From: Leucosporidium creatinivorum
Lineage: Eukaryota; Basidiomycota; Microbotryomycetes; Leucosporidiales; Leucosporidiaceae
Length of the DNA stretch: 64,000 bases
Direction of reading: 5' to 3'
Assembly (NCBI GenBank): GCA_001600635.1
Contig: BCKL01000001.1
Coordinates: 399,550-463,549, forward strand
Both the position numbers and the translations under genes were made by a program. The notes below the pieces were generated by a model. It saw nothing but the letters and a program-made list of their open reading frames with translations. It searched no databases and was not told the DNA's origin. This document shows positions 9,982 to 21,342 of the stretch, piece after piece (position 1 is the first letter of the stretch; each line of letters begins with the position of its first letter).

Positions 9982-11166
9982 TCACCTCAAGAAGCGTACT
10001 TTCTTCCCAAAGCGCTCGACCGACCAGCCGAGCTCCTTGCCCAGCTCCTCCCAGTCGGACACCTCACTCTACCCTCGAGTCATGACCACCTGGCGCAGCT
10101 CCCTCCGCGCGTCGTCCGAGAGAAAAGGCTCGAGGGCTTCCGGCTCCAGGAGCATCCCGAAGCGACCGGCGTGCAGGTGAGCGGGTAGGCGCTCGAGATG
10201 AGGGGCGCCGAGGGACCAACCGTCCAAATGGAGGGTTTCGAGTTGGTTGAGCGATGAGATGGAGTGTATGATGATGTCTTTGCGGGTTGTGTTGTCGATC
10301 GCGTCATGGCTGTCGACCGTGAGAAAGGTGAGCGCCTTGAAATTGCCGAGATGGGGTCCGAGCTTCCACGCCGCCGAACCTTCCAGCTTGAGGCGCCTGA
10401 GCGAGAGGGCCAATGACTCCAGCTGTCTCGGGAGAGAGGGAACAGAAGGTGGACCCCATCCACCTAAGTGCAAAGAGGTGAGAGAGGAGGGGAAGACGAG
10501 CGCCTCTCCTTGGACGTTCCGCGGTTCGACGCGATGTAAGCGAAGATGGCGGAGGTTTTGGAGGGTGGTAATGAGGAGGGATGAACGACCGATGAATCTG
10601 ACCTCATATTAGAACAGAGGGTGTAGCAGGAGCAGGAGGGTTTCCTCTAAGGCATCAATTTCGAACACCGACGTGCCGAACGCGCGCAAACGTTGTATCG
10701 CTGAACACGCCGCGCAGACTGCTTGGATCCATAGTCGGGACAGCCATCGAATACTTGTCTCGCGGTTCAGGTAATGCAGGGTAATGCCATGCACCAGACA
10801 GGCGAGATGAGGAGAGATGGCGAGGAGTTCTTGGAGTTCGTCGCCATCCGTGGTGACTTGCCTTCGATCCCACGCGACACCACTCATTTCGTTTGTTTCG
10901 TACTCCAGCTCGTCAAGGGACTCGTCTCCGCTGAGGGTGTCCTCACTCGAGTCGGCGAAGGTGACGGAGATGTCGCGGTAGAGCGCCGAGCGAGCGAAGG
11001 GGAGCACACTCCTCGACGTGAGGCAGAGATGACGAAGGGTGGTGTAGTCGAGGTTGTCGCACTCTCCAGCAGCTTCGTCGATGATTTGGGCAAATAGCTC
11101 GACGGGGAGGCGAGGCGCGGAGGGAGGGGAAGCGGTGAGGCAGAAGGGGAGCTCGGCGGAGGTCAT
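9982..11166 (-). pseudogene. F-box/LRR-like gene with two in-frame stops
   Basis: A type-1 F-box frame of 395 codons on the minus strand from MTSAELPFCL (11166) to the normal family end (WEELGKELGWSVERFG, then KKVRFLR, stop at 9982-9984). It is interrupted by two in-frame stops: TAA at 10609-10611 (codon 186) and TAG at 10069-10071 (codon 366). Both flanks of each stop still align with paralogues in the same frame, so I see no net frame-changing indel. The F-box region (LPVELFAQII, LCLTSRSVLPFARSALYRDI) is intact, so a truncated 185-residue F-box-only protein could be made. Call: recent pseudogene; sequencing error or stop readthrough are less likely alternatives. Confidence 0.75.
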
Positions 11167-11796
11167 GTCGGTCGAGGGAGGAAAGGAGCGGCGAGGGTGG
11201 TAGCTGTGGGTGAGCAAAGGATGGTGAGCTAGATTCTGAAGAGGGTTGTAGCGAAACAGCTCACCTAGGGGCAAGTCGAGGTGCGCGAAGGAGAGTTGAG
11301 AGAGTTGAGCTGACCTTCGTGCCGGGCGAGCGAGGTCTTCTGCGAGCAGGAGCAAGTTCAAGCGTCAGTTTAAGGGCTGTCTACCGTTCTCTACAGCCCT
11401 GCCTCCTTCCCAGCCCTCCCCTCGCTATAGTCCGCCCGCTCGACCCTCAATGCGCGTGTTCTGCACCGCTGTAGCCCTTCCCACTGCTCCCCTTAACCAC
11501 CAGCAGCACCAAAGTAGACTACAAGCTCACCTTTAGCTTCCAAGCGATCTCTCACTGCAGCAGCACGTACTCAGCAAGCTTCCGATTCGTCCTGAGCGCG
11601 ATTCGAGAGCGAGAGGAGCTGGTCCTGCTGTAGCCGAGCGAGCTGGTAGGTGGCAAAGCGCGGGCTCAGATTGGCTGTAGCTGCAATCTGTAGTCGAAGC
11701 TGAGAGTCGAAAGCTGTGCAAGATGAAGCAGGAGGGAAAGCCACCTGCGACTCTCTCGCTCTCCCCACATCCTCGTCCAGCTCAGCTCATCTCGCC
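11167..11796. promoter_or_regulatory. Divergent spacer with shared F-box leader module
   Basis: 630 bases between the F-box relic and the ECH1-like gene. Most of it (to about 11700) matches the leader module at 24266-24800 in the same order: a repeated CCGCCCGCTCGACCCTC, then GCGTGTTCTGCAC, AGCAGCACGTACTCAGC and CCTGAGCGCGATTCGAGAG. On the minus strand a donor-like GTGAGCTT follows the conserved tract. The remaining about 100 bases serve as the ECH1 promoter. Confidence 0.5.
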
Positions 11797-13026
11797 ATGT
11801 CGTACCCCAACAAGCTCGTCTCGGCGAACTTCCCTTTTGATGGTGTTCTACTGCTCAACATCAACCGCCCCCCTCTCAACTGCCTCAACACGGCGCTCTG
11901 GCTCGAAATCGGCGCGGCCTGCACTGTCGCGAGCAGGGATCCGGAGGTGCGCTGCATCGTGTTGGCTAGTGAGGTGGAGAAGCTGTTTACTGCTGGACTG
12001 GACCTCAAGTGAGTGCTGCCTGGTGTCCTCTGCTGGTGAAGCCCGAGCTCACTCCCCTTCGCCCGTCAACAGCGAGTCGCTGCACCGCGAGGCTGTCGAC
12101 CCTGGAAGGACCGCACTCGTCCTACGCGATGTAAGGTACAGCTCGGCTCAGCTTCTCTGTGGCCCTGCTCTCCGGGATCAGTACAGCCCTTGCCCGTGCT
12201 TCCGCTCCTCGGCTTTCGTTCATAGCCGACGGATCGCTGTGTTGGTGCGGTCTGAAGCTGTACACGAGCTGCTCAGCAACATCACCCAGACCTTTAGCAG
12301 ATCCCGAGCTGACCACCCTTCACTTTACAGCACATCAAACTCCTTCAAGATGCCGTCTCGGCGATCCAGCTGACGGAGAAGCCAGTCATTGCTGCCGTAC
12401 ATGGCATGTGCTTGGGTGGAGGAATCGATATCATCGCTGCTGCCGATGTGAGGTACTGCTCGGATAACGCCATCTTCTCCATCAAGGTGCGTTCGAGGCT
12501 TGATTCCCATCGCCGAGCTGAGCCAGAGCTGATCCTCTCTCGCGACCACAGGAAGTCGACGTTGGACTCGCTGCGGACGTTGGATCCCTCCAGAGGCTAC
12601 CCAAGGAGACCTCGTCGGCTTCGCTGCTGTACGAGCTGGCGTTGACGGCGCGCAACTTTGGTCCCGAGGAGGCGTTGAGGCTCGGACTGGTTTCCAAGGT
12701 CGTGAAGGGCGGTCGCGCAGGCGTGAGGGAGGCTGCGCTGGAGACAGCTAAGATCATCGCCAGTACGTCGTCTTCTCATCGTACCTCAGCTTGACAGAGC
12801 TGACCCTCGGCGCTCGCTCCTCCTTCACCTCACAGGCAAATCCCCCATCGCCGTCCTCGGCACGAAGCACCTCCTCAACTACTCGCGCGAGCACACGGTC
12901 GAGGAAGGACTCGAGTACACGAGGGTGTGGAACATGGCCATGCTGCAGTCGGAGGATCTGGCGCGGTCGTTCCAGGCGTTCGCGACCAAGAAGCCGGCCA
13001 AGTACGACAAGCTGGCCAAGTTGTAG
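11797..13026 (+). CDS. Delta3,5-delta2,4-dienoyl-CoA isomerase, peroxisomal (ECH1-like)
   Basis: Crotonase-fold enzyme moving double bonds of odd-position unsaturated fatty acyl-CoA during beta-oxidation. Exons 11797-12008, 12073-12130, 12331-12486, 12552-12762 and 12836-13026 join to 275 residues. Diagnostic features are the oxyanion-hole motifs FTAGLDL and AAVHGMCLGGGIDIIAAADV, and the ECH1 signature EVDVGLAADVGSLQRLPK that carries the catalytic acids. The protein ends KLAKL; AKL is a peroxisomal targeting signal 1, so it acts in peroxisomes. I start at MSYPNK because it gives the usual family N-terminus, though an in-frame ATG lies upstream at 11716. A plain enoyl-CoA hydratase is the alternative. 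Confidence 0.9.
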
Positions 13027-13361
13027 GTTGTTAGCACGTTAGTGGTAGTACTGCATTTGTTTTCTTGCGTTACTAAGGGATGAGATCGAGGCACGCTCGT
13101 GAGCAAGCCGAGCGGTGAGGGGAGCCTACTCGGCGACGACAGATCGCTTCGATTGCTGGGCTACAGATCGTCGGACTCGCTGTAAGCTTGCCAAGGCCGC
13201 ACTCGATTACTCTGCCGACGATCTAAACCCGTCAGCTACACCCCTGCCGAACTCGGCTGCACATCGCTCGACTCTCTCGATTTCGGCAGCCGCCTCTCTT
13301 CCCCCTCCGACTCACTCGTCTGCCCTCCACACGCCTCGAAGCAGCTCACAAGCTTCACACC
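13027..13361. other. Intergenic 335 bases
   Basis: Between ECH1 and the next plus-strand gene. A pyrimidine-rich stretch precedes the ATG at 13362. Nothing else supported. Confidence 0.3.
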
Positions 13362-15014
13362 ATGTCAGCACCACCACCAGGCTTCCCTTCTCCACCAGGG
13401 GGCCCACCTCCCTATCCTCCCAGTACGTTTCGTCCGTCGCTCGCTGAGCTACAGCTCGCTCACCGCCTTCTCATCTCTCAAACAGACACCGTCCCCGCCT
13501 TCCTGCTCGCCATTCGCATGCCCGACTCGATTTACTTCTCTACAGTCGCTTCTTTCCTTCTAGTAGGCGTCATCGTCTCCCTCTCCATCACCTACATCTC
13601 GCGCTATGGCCTCGCGAGAGGGAAGCTCGAACAGGCGCACAAGCTCCTCGTTGCGGTGATGGTCGCTTGCTGCTTGGCCAAGCTCGGGTTGGACATCAAG
13701 AGGGTCTGGGATGCAGTGAGTTCATGCTACAGAGGAGGGAGAAGCGAGGGCAGAGCTGACGAGCAACAGGTCGCGAGAACGGGCGCCAACCCTTTCGACG
13801 GGGAGTTGACGGCGACTTTGGTCTTGATCTTCGTGCCTACGGTGCTAGCTCAGATGTGGCTGCTGTACCGTCTCTGGGCGGTGAGTTGACGCTCGATCCT
13901 TGCACAGCGGAGGATTCAAAGCTGACCTCGGCGACGGCTCGACTCGGCGCAGGTCTCGCGCCACAACGTCCCCGCTACAGTCCTCGGTCTCCTCGCCGTC
14001 ATCGCCTCCATCACATCCTACACCGGCTTCCTCGTCCGCCAGAGTGAGTCCTCATCTCTTGCTCCCTCAACCGTAGCTGACCCAGCTCTCGCAGCGACGA
14101 CCACCCTTGTTCCCTTCCTCGTCCAGCCCCTCCGCAAATGGTTCCTCGCCTACTCCATCACCAACGCGGTAGCAGACATCTACCTCTCCTCCGCCTTCAT
14201 CGCCTCGGTCTTCCTCCTGCGCAAGGGGACCATCAGTCGAAGGTCAGTCCTCTCTCGGCGGTTCGGCGCGGTTGGAAAGCTGACAGCCGACGACGACATT
14301 AGGCTCGCTCGCTCCTTCTCCCTCGTCATGGGGGTAGCGGTACAAGCTTTCGTCTTCACCGCCTTCTGCTCGATAGGCATGCTCGTCAGCGCCGCTATCG
14401 ACCAGAAAAGTCCCGTCAGTCCTTCCGCTCTCAGATCTCCGCGCTCCCCCTCCCTGACCTTTCTCCCCTTCTCTTCCAACAGATCTTCGTCGCCTTTGAA
14501 ACCCTGCTTCCCGAGCTCAACACCATCTCCGTGCTCTACACCCGTGCGCCCTGCCTTCCCTTCCTCCTCCTTTCGCGCACGCTGACCTCCGAGCCTCGCA
14601 GTCAACTCGCGCCGAACGACCTCTCTCGACGCCCAGCCCGTCTCCGTCCCCTCCGCCCCCGGATATGGAATCGAAGCCATCCCCGAAACGCCCACGACGA
14701 TGGTGCAGCCCCTTCCTCCTCTTTCTGCTCCTGCTCTTGAGAGTTCAACGACGCCGACGAGAATCAAAGTCTCGCCGACGAGATCGGAGAGGACATTGGT
14801 GCCTACTCCTGTGCGTCCTTCTTTCTCTGTTCTCGCGAGTAGTGGAGTGTGCTGATGTGATGCCGACGGGCAGCCGAGACCCAAGTTCAGCCTCGCCGAG
14901 GTGATTGTCGAGGAGAATCTGAGGCAGAGCGCGAGGGATTTGGTAGGCGTTGGTGGCGAGCAGAGGAAGGGAGAGGCGGGTGGAGAGGGAGGTAAGGAAG
15001 GAGAGGAGCTTTGA
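13362..15014 (+). CDS. DUF6534-like fungal seven-span membrane protein
   Basis: Nine exons keep one frame (13362-13422, 13486-13715, 13770-13880, 13953-14043, 14095-14242, 14303-14414, 14483-14543, 14602-14810, 14874-15014), about 387 residues. After a short Pro-rich N-terminus come about seven hydrophobic spans, e.g. STVASFLLVGVIVSLSITYI, LVLIFVPTVLAQMWLLYRLW, ATVLGLLAVIASITSYTGFL and FSLVMGVAVQAFVFTAFCSI. The segment ELNTISVLYTLNSRR before the tail matches the pattern of the large basidiomycete DUF6534 family (seven spans, then xLxxLNxR). The cytosolic tail is Pro/Thr-rich then acidic. Function of the family is unknown; receptor-like topology is only a resemblance. Confidence 0.75.
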
Positions 15015-15126
15015 GTAAAGAGGGCCTCGATGGACACAGTTTTGTTCTTCCTCTGCCCTCTGCTACTGAAGAATCGCCGAGAGCTTGAGAGCCGAGCGAG
15101 CGAGAGGGAGGAAATAGCGAGATATA

Positions 15127-16107
15127 TTACTCCTTCTGTTCCTTCTTCTTCTCCTCTTCCTTCTCCCCCTCACCAAGCTTCAGCTCCCCAATCTTCTGCG
15201 TCACCTCATCGCCCTCCCCCTTCTTCTCGCCCTCCTCCTTAACTCGGTTCGGAGGGTGAACCAGCTCCAGCTGCTCGTTATACCCCCACGCTTTGAGGTC
15301 TTTCCATGTTTCTGATTCCTCGGCGCCTGTGATTGGTAATTGTCGTCGTCGGGGAGTGAGGGAGGGAGGAAAAGGGGGGGGGGGTCAGCGCCGAGCACGA
15401 CGGGCAGGGAGAGGAAAGAACAGAGGCGCACCGGTTTGCAGCTCGTACAGCTGGGTGAAGCCCTGTTGTACCGTGCCCTCGAGTTAGCGAACTACCACCA
15501 ACAGAGCAGCACCAAGAGGGAGAGGGCTGACCTTGAAAGTCAGCGCCGGGACTCGGACGTCTCCGCCGAGACTTGGTTCGGCGACGGAGACGCAGTGGAA
15601 GTACTCGTAGATCTCTATTAATTCGTCAATCAATAGTCATCAGCTCGGCGCGAGAGGTGAGGAGCAGCGAAAGAGAGATCTAGAGAGCTCACCAACAAAC
15701 GTCTCGTCGTCCATCTCTGCAGCCCAGCCACCCCTCATCAGCTATGGACCTAGCAGTCAAAATGAAGACAGGAACGCACCTTTCCCATTCGTCTCCACTG
15801 CAAAGCGATTCAACCTCGCCCTCGTCAGACACTCTTCCCCCTCTTTCGCATCCTCCAGCTCCTCCGTCTCGGTCGCTCCCTTTGTTACAGGCGCGGGAGG
15901 GAGAGCGTTGAGAGAGGCGTAGTGGGAGAAGGTGGCGCGGAGGATGGCGTAGAGCTTTGTTTGACGCCGAGGGGAGGGGAGGTCAGCGAGCGAGAAGGGG
16001 AGGGGAGCAGGGGAGGAACGTACAGGGTCGGAGAGGGCGCCTTCGTCGTCTAGGAGAGCTGCTGGAGTTGTAGATGAGACGGTGGTGCTGCTTGGTGAGG
16101 GAGTCAT
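15127..16107 (-). CDS. Small EF-hand-like conserved fungal protein
   Basis: Minus-strand gene from ATG at 16107 to TAA at 15127-15129, six exons by my reading. The first exon (ending about 16024) is Ser/Thr/Pro-rich. Later exons give LYAILRATFSHYASLNALPP, then LTRARLNRFAVETNGK, EMDDETFVEIYEYF, LTFKGFTQLYELQTG and ETWKDLKAWGYNEQLEL, followed by a Lys/Glu-rich tail. The pattern (ARLNRF...TNG...DDETFVEIYEYF...FKGFTQLY) resembles degenerate EF-hand pairs in a small fungal family of unknown role; classic calcium-binding loops are not evident. Exon borders use GT-AG sites; one acceptor is CAAAG, which is weaker. No catalytic function is claimed. Confidence 0.65.
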
Positions 16108-16555
16108 GATGGCACGAGATGGAGCGAGAAGGCGGAGAAAGAGAAGCGGAGGTCTTTGCTCGAGGCGAGATGGAAGGCTACAAATTCAGGACAGCTGGAG
16201 AGCATCTTACTTCGTTCTTAATGCGGGCTGCAGAGCCAGCCCTGCTCTCCAGCTCTCCGCCTCGCCCAGCCAGTGCTCGGCGCTCGCTTTCCCCTCGCCG
16301 AATCGAGCGCTGCTTCAGTCTTTGTCGCTTCCATTGCTCGAATCATTAAGGGGCAATCGCACACGGCTCCTACAGGTATATATACAGATTGTCGAACTTG
16401 CTCCTTCCTTGCTCGTTGCTCCGCTCCTCCTCCAACACAACACGGCCATCTAGCGTGCGCCGAGCTCCCTCCTTGCTCCTCCAAACTTTCCTCCGCCTTC
16501 ACTTCTCTTCGACTCTCCTCCCCACCCTCCACTTCTCCCTCCCGTCGCTCGCACC
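16108..16555. other. Intergenic 448 bases
   Basis: Lies between the start of the EF-hand-like gene and the 3' end of PIS1, both on the minus strand, so it holds the EF-hand gene promoter and the PIS1 3' region. A TATATATA-like tract (GGTATATATACAG) lies near 16375-16387. No gene supported. Confidence 0.3.
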
Positions 16556-18019
16556 TCACTCCTTCTTCTTCTCATTCTGCTTGACCCACCGCTCCTCCTG
16601 ATCCGCCTCCACAAGCAACTTACTCGCTTTCCAAAACTGCACGCAATTGATCACCTGCTTGCCCGCCATCACGGGGAACGTAACGAGCGCCACAACCTGA
16701 GGCCAGGTGATGTTCTCCAATGCGTGGTACCACATGATGGGCAGGAGGTCGGTCGACCAGTGAGGCAGGAGGTGCAGGAGGGGTTTGAGGCCCAGAGGAG
16801 TGGAGTACGAGTGAGCGACGTAGAGGGCGACGAAGAAGAGCTCGTTGAAGGCGCAGAAGAGGAAGAGGGTGGTCTGTTTGGGTGGAGGGCGAGGGAGGGG
16901 ACGGAGGGATGGGAGGGCGCCGAGGTGAGGAAAAGAGCGAAGGGAGAGCGTGAGGTAGGGAGGGAGAGAAGAGGAGTGCGAGTAGGCATGATAGCGATGA
17001 GTAGAGAGTGGGCGGAGTGTGCGTGACAGGGGAGGGTGATGAAGGAGAGAGGGGAGGAGAATTGAGAAGGTCAGCGCCGAGCTCTGCTCCTTTGCCTCTG
17101 CGGCCTTCACGCAAGCACGGAAAACACACCGAGTTGTTGTAGTACGACCAAAGGATCCAACTCTGCTTCTTAGTGACACTCTTGTGCGAAGCCGAGCCCG
17201 AGATGAGGGAGCTGTTTCAATCAGAATCGGCTCTGCGTCAGCTCGTTGGTCCTCCTCGCTCCCCTCGCGAGGCAGAGAAGAAGGTGAGAGGAAGAGCACT
17301 CACGCATACATGTGGATGTAGTGCGAGGAGAAGTCGAGGGAGATGAGGAATTGGAACAAGAGGGCGAATTGAGGGTAGGCCGAAGCGAGGAAGCAGAGGA
17401 GGCAGGAGGTGGTGCAGCTGTTGGTGTGGTGTGAGGTCGTCCCGGGTGGGAGGTGGAGGGGTGGAGTGGTCGGGAGTAGTGGTGAACGAGGATAAGGAAG
17501 CGAAAGAAGCAACGTCAGTGGGGGGGCCGCCTAACAACCGACTCCCTGCCCCTCGACCAGCCCACAGCAACGACGCACCGATCCGTGACCATATCCAAAA
17601 TCGCTCCAAACTTGCTCGTCTGGCCCAATGCCCTGGCGGCCTGTCCATCGACGGCATCGAGGAGGCAAGAGATGCAGTAGGCGAAGGTGCAGAACTTGGG
17701 GTGCGTGGGCATGTAGGTCAATGAGGCGGCGGCGAGGATGACGCGGGCGTAGCCTGTTGCATGTAGTAGAGGAGGAGGTTAGTAAGCTGTACAGCAGAGG
17801 AGGGCTTGAGGAGGAGGAGGAGGAAGAGATAGCGAGCAGAGGCCGAGCTGAGTCGGTGTAGGACAGATGTAGTACAACAGAGTACAGAGAGAGGGAGAGA
17901 GTAAGCTCACCGACCAAGTTTGGTACAAAGAGGAAGATGTTCTCGTCAGTTTTAGGGCGAGGGGTGATGACGGCTGCATCCTTGTCGGAGGCAGCAGACT
18001 TGGACACGGAGGAGACCAT
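16556..18019 (-). CDS. PIS1: Phosphatidylinositol synthase
   Basis: CDP-diacylglycerol-inositol 3-phosphatidyltransferase: makes phosphatidylinositol from CDP-diacylglycerol and myo-inositol in the ER membrane. Five exons run from MVSSVSKSAA (18019) to the stop at 16556. The CDP-alcohol phosphotransferase motif is complete: in DAVDGQAARALG, then GAILDMVTDR, the spacing D-x2-D-G-x2-A-R-x8-G-x3-D-x3-D is exact. Hydrophobic spans surround it (VPNLVGYARVILAAASLTYM; LLFQFLISLDFSSHYIHMYA; LFLFCAFNELFFVALYVAHS). SGSASHKSV and the Lys-rich C-terminus agree with fungal Pis1. It is head-to-head with PFS2 across only 189 bases. Identification firm; some exon borders may be off by a few bases. Confidence 0.92.
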
Positions 18020-18208
18020 TCCGCTGTTGTAGCTCTGTAGGCTGGTAGCTAGGTGTGCTGTAGGACGGTAGGAACGAGAAGAGAAGAGCCCCGAGTCGAG
18101 TCGAGACGAGCTGAGCAGAACGAGGAGGGAGGAGGAGAGAGTCTAGAGAGAACCGCTCGCGACTCTTGGCTTTCGACCTACCTCGTCTGTTTGAAGCTGT
18201 AGCACATC
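18020..18208. promoter_or_regulatory. Bidirectional promoter PIS1/PFS2
   Basis: 189 bases separate the two divergent start codons. It must carry both promoters and leaders. It is GC-rich, without a clear TATA box; a GAGTCGAGTCGAGACGAG repeat lies near 18095. Confidence 0.5.
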
Positions 18209-21044
18209 ATGACGGCAGTCATTCCTCAAGCTGTACAGGACCTATTCCCACCATCACTAGATGCGGCCCTCTCCCGTCCTCAACCTTGGCGACCAGAGCA
18301 TATCGACGACCCCCCAGTCGCTCCTCCTCAGGATACGAGGGAAGCTGAACTCGCCGCTTTGGCCGCTCAGGAGAAGCTTGGCCACGATGGTAAAAGGCAG
18401 AGGGTTAGGCCGAGGAGGACTGTAGACCCTTTTGGCGGGCTAGAAAAGTGGAAGATTGTAAGTTGGTACCGGTACAGCTGAGGCAGCGAGAGGAGAGGGC
18501 GCTGGACGGGCAGGGGAAGGGGAAAGCCTAACGCCTCTGCACCCGCTACAGTTCCGCACGGTCCAGACATCTGTAGACGATCAACTCTTCATGCGCTCCA
18601 ACCCTTCCTACCTCGTCAACGTCAGTTCTATCCCGCTTCACTGCTCGCTCGCTCGCTGATTGCCGCTCAAGCTGACCCATCTCTTCCTACAGCTCCTCCC
18701 TCCACAAGCCTACACGAACCGCTCCGTCTCCTACTGCACCCGCTACGCCCACACCTCCACCAACAAGATCCGCTGTCCCGTCAACATCGTAAAGGTGCGT
18801 CGAGGCGCGCTGCCCTTCTCCCTTCTCCCTTTCGCAAGCTGATCTCTCGCTTCTCATCTCTCGCTCGCTCGCGGTCGCTGAGACAGTGGACACCCGATGC
18901 TCGTCGAGTACTTACTGGCTCCACTTCGGGCGAGTTCACCCTCTGGAACGGCCTGACCTTCAACTTCGAGACGATCCTCCAGGTCCGTCCTTCTCTCTCT
19001 CCCTACGCGCGTCTCGTACGCCTCCCAAACTCATCTGACCATCGTCCTACCCTTCAACAGGCGCACGACTCCGCCGTCCGAGCAATGGAATGGTCCTATT
19101 CAGGCCAATGGCTCATCTCGGCCGACAACGCGGGACTGATCAAGTACTTCCAACCCAACATGAACAACCTCCAGGTGTTTCAAGGCCATGGCGAATCTGT
19201 GCGAGATATCACGTGGGCGCCGAATGATGATCGCTTCGCCACGGGAAGCGATGATGGGACGATCAAGATTTGGAACTTTGAGATGATGAGGGAGGAGAAG
19301 ACGCTGACGGGTGAGTCGACTTGCGCTACCTACTTTTGCTCTACTGCATGCTGACACGAGTGACGGCGATGCACAGGCCACGGATGGGACGTCAAATGCG
19401 TGAAATGGCACCCGACCAAAGGCCTCCTCGTCTCGGGGTCCAAGGACAACCTCATCAAGTTCTGGGATCCAAGGACGAGCAAAGTGCTAACGACGCTGTA
19501 CGGTTGACGACTCTCTCTTCTCGCGTCGCGCCTCTTCTCGGCTCTCGAGCGCTCGCTGACCTTTCTCCCCCTCCCCTCCTTCTTCTCTCGGCTTTCACTC
19601 CCTCCTCCTCCCTCTCCCACCCCCATCGCCCTCGCCCTCGCCCCGACCCAACTTGACGCAACACAAACAGCCACGGCCACAAGAACACAGTCCAAGCGGC
19701 GCAATGGTCCCCCTCGGGCAACCTCGTCGCCACGGCCTCGCGCGACCAGCTGGTCAAGGTGTTTGACATTCGGATGATGAAGGAGTTGGTCACTTTAAGG
19801 GGGCATAAGAAGGAGGTTTGCTGTGCGTTTGTCCTCTCTCTCTCTCTTCTCCCCCGCGTTGCTCGTGATTGCTCCAAGCAGGAAACGCCGAGGCTGACCC
19901 CCTCCCCCTTCTCTTCTCACCGAACAGCACTAGCCTGGCACCCCACGCACGACGACCTCCTAGTCTCGGGCGGCTCCGAGGGGTCCATCATCCACTGGTC
20001 CATGCCCGACGCCACGCCCAAAGACACGCTCGAATTCGCGCACGATTCAAACGTTTGGTCCCTCGCTTTTCATCCGTTGGGACATATCCTTTGCTCGGCG
20101 AGTAATGATCATACGACGAGATTTTGGAGTAGGGGAAGGCCGGGTGAGTTTCTTTTACTTGCTTGACCTTGGGCTTGCAGAGAGGGAGGAGGGAGGAGAG
20201 AAGCTGACGATGTATGCGATTGAACAGGGCTCCGGCTGCTTAACGATCGCTTCCATGTGGGAAGGGATAAGGCCAAGGAGTTTGGCGAGGATGAGGAGGA
20301 ACGTGAGTGGCTTGCTTCTCTCTCGTTATGAGGCTGGGAAGGAGCTCGGCGATGATTCCCCCGCCGCCTCGCTACGAGGATGCGCCACTCGCTCGCTCGT
20401 GGACCGCGCTGAACTCGTCGCCTTTTCATTCTTCTCTCTGTCCCTTCCTCCATACGTTTCCCTTCCATCATTCCTTCCCTCTCTCGCCTCCCTCTTCACC
20501 CTCGTCTCGCCTCCCTCCTCTCCACCTCATCTTCCTTCTCCCTCTCCTTTTGCCCTCCTTTGTTCCCTTCGCTCCTCAACACCACTCACCACCAACGCTC
20601 AAACAGGCGACGACGACTCCTTCCTCCCCGGCTTCTCTTCCAACTCTCGCGGTCCCCCTCCTGGCTTCTCCTCCAACGGCGGCGGAGGGGGTTTCCGAGG
20701 AGGCCCTCCACCACCCATGTTCAACGGTAACGGCGGGTACAGCAGCGGCGGTGGCGGGGGGATGGGCGGAGGTGGGGGAGGGCCCAATATCCCCGGCTTT
20801 GGCGGCGGGAACGAGATGCCAGGGTTCGGCGGTCCTCCCCAGCAGCAAGGTGGTGGGGGGTACGGAGGCGGAGGAGGAGGGGGCGGTGGGATGCGAAGAG
20901 GTGGACCGCTGCCGAGCCAGCAGGATGCGTTGGAGAGGTTCGGGGGGCCGGGCGCTGGGGGCCGGGACTTTGGAGGAGGGCGAGGCGGGGGNNNNNNNNN
21001 NNNNNNNNNNNGGAGGTGGTGGGGGGCGAGGGAGGCCGTATTGA
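18209..21044 (+). CDS. PFS2: Polyadenylation factor subunit Pfs2/WDR33
   Basis: WD-repeat scaffold of the cleavage and polyadenylation factor, which in animals (WDR33) binds AAUAAA. Exons: 18209-18457, 18552-18620, 18693-18794, 18887-18982, 19061-19310, 19377-19497, 19671-19822, 19928-20143, 20228-20302, 20607-21044. The N-terminal family block is clear ([40 protein letters not shown]), then seven WD repeats ([10 protein letters not shown]-like units, e.g. [40 protein letters not shown]). The tail is Gly/Pro-rich ([13 protein letters not shown]) and ends in RGRPY. A 20-N gap at 20992-21011 interrupts this tail; the frame across it does not hold with exactly 20 bases, so the true gap length differs and the last residues are inferred. 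Confidence 0.92.
20992..21011. other. Assembly gap (20 N)
   Basis: Run of 20 N in the glycine-rich coding repeat of PFS2, flanked by G-rich sequence on both sides; most likely a sequencing or assembly failure at a GGN repeat. Its true length is unknown. Confidence 0.98.
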
Positions 21045-21342
21045 GCTGTTTGAGAGGTGGAAAGATTGTTGTATCATCTCTCAGCGTGGAAAGAGAGCGA
21101 TGGAGAGGACGGGCGAAGCGCCGAGCTTGATTCTCGACTCTCAAGCCGAGCTCTCGAGGACTTCCGCCCTCTCGCTGATAGGAAAGAGAGCAGCAAAGTC
21201 GTCTTTCCAGCAAGCTGTCGAGCTCCTCGTTACACACCGCTTCCTTCGAACTCCTCCCTTCGTCTCGGCGGTCAGCTTCGGCGGCCGGCGTAACGGAAAG
21301 GCTCGTCAGCTCTGCGAGCCAGAACCGGCGGATTCACTTGCG

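Noticed and set aside
10609-10611. Stop codon reassignment to explain in-frame TAA, TAG and TGA
   Set aside because: Housekeeping genes in the window end normally at all three stops with no in-frame internal stops.
15370-15386. G10 run as a structural element
   Set aside because: Homopolymer within an intron of the EF-hand-like gene; no G-quadruplex spacing of four runs was seen.
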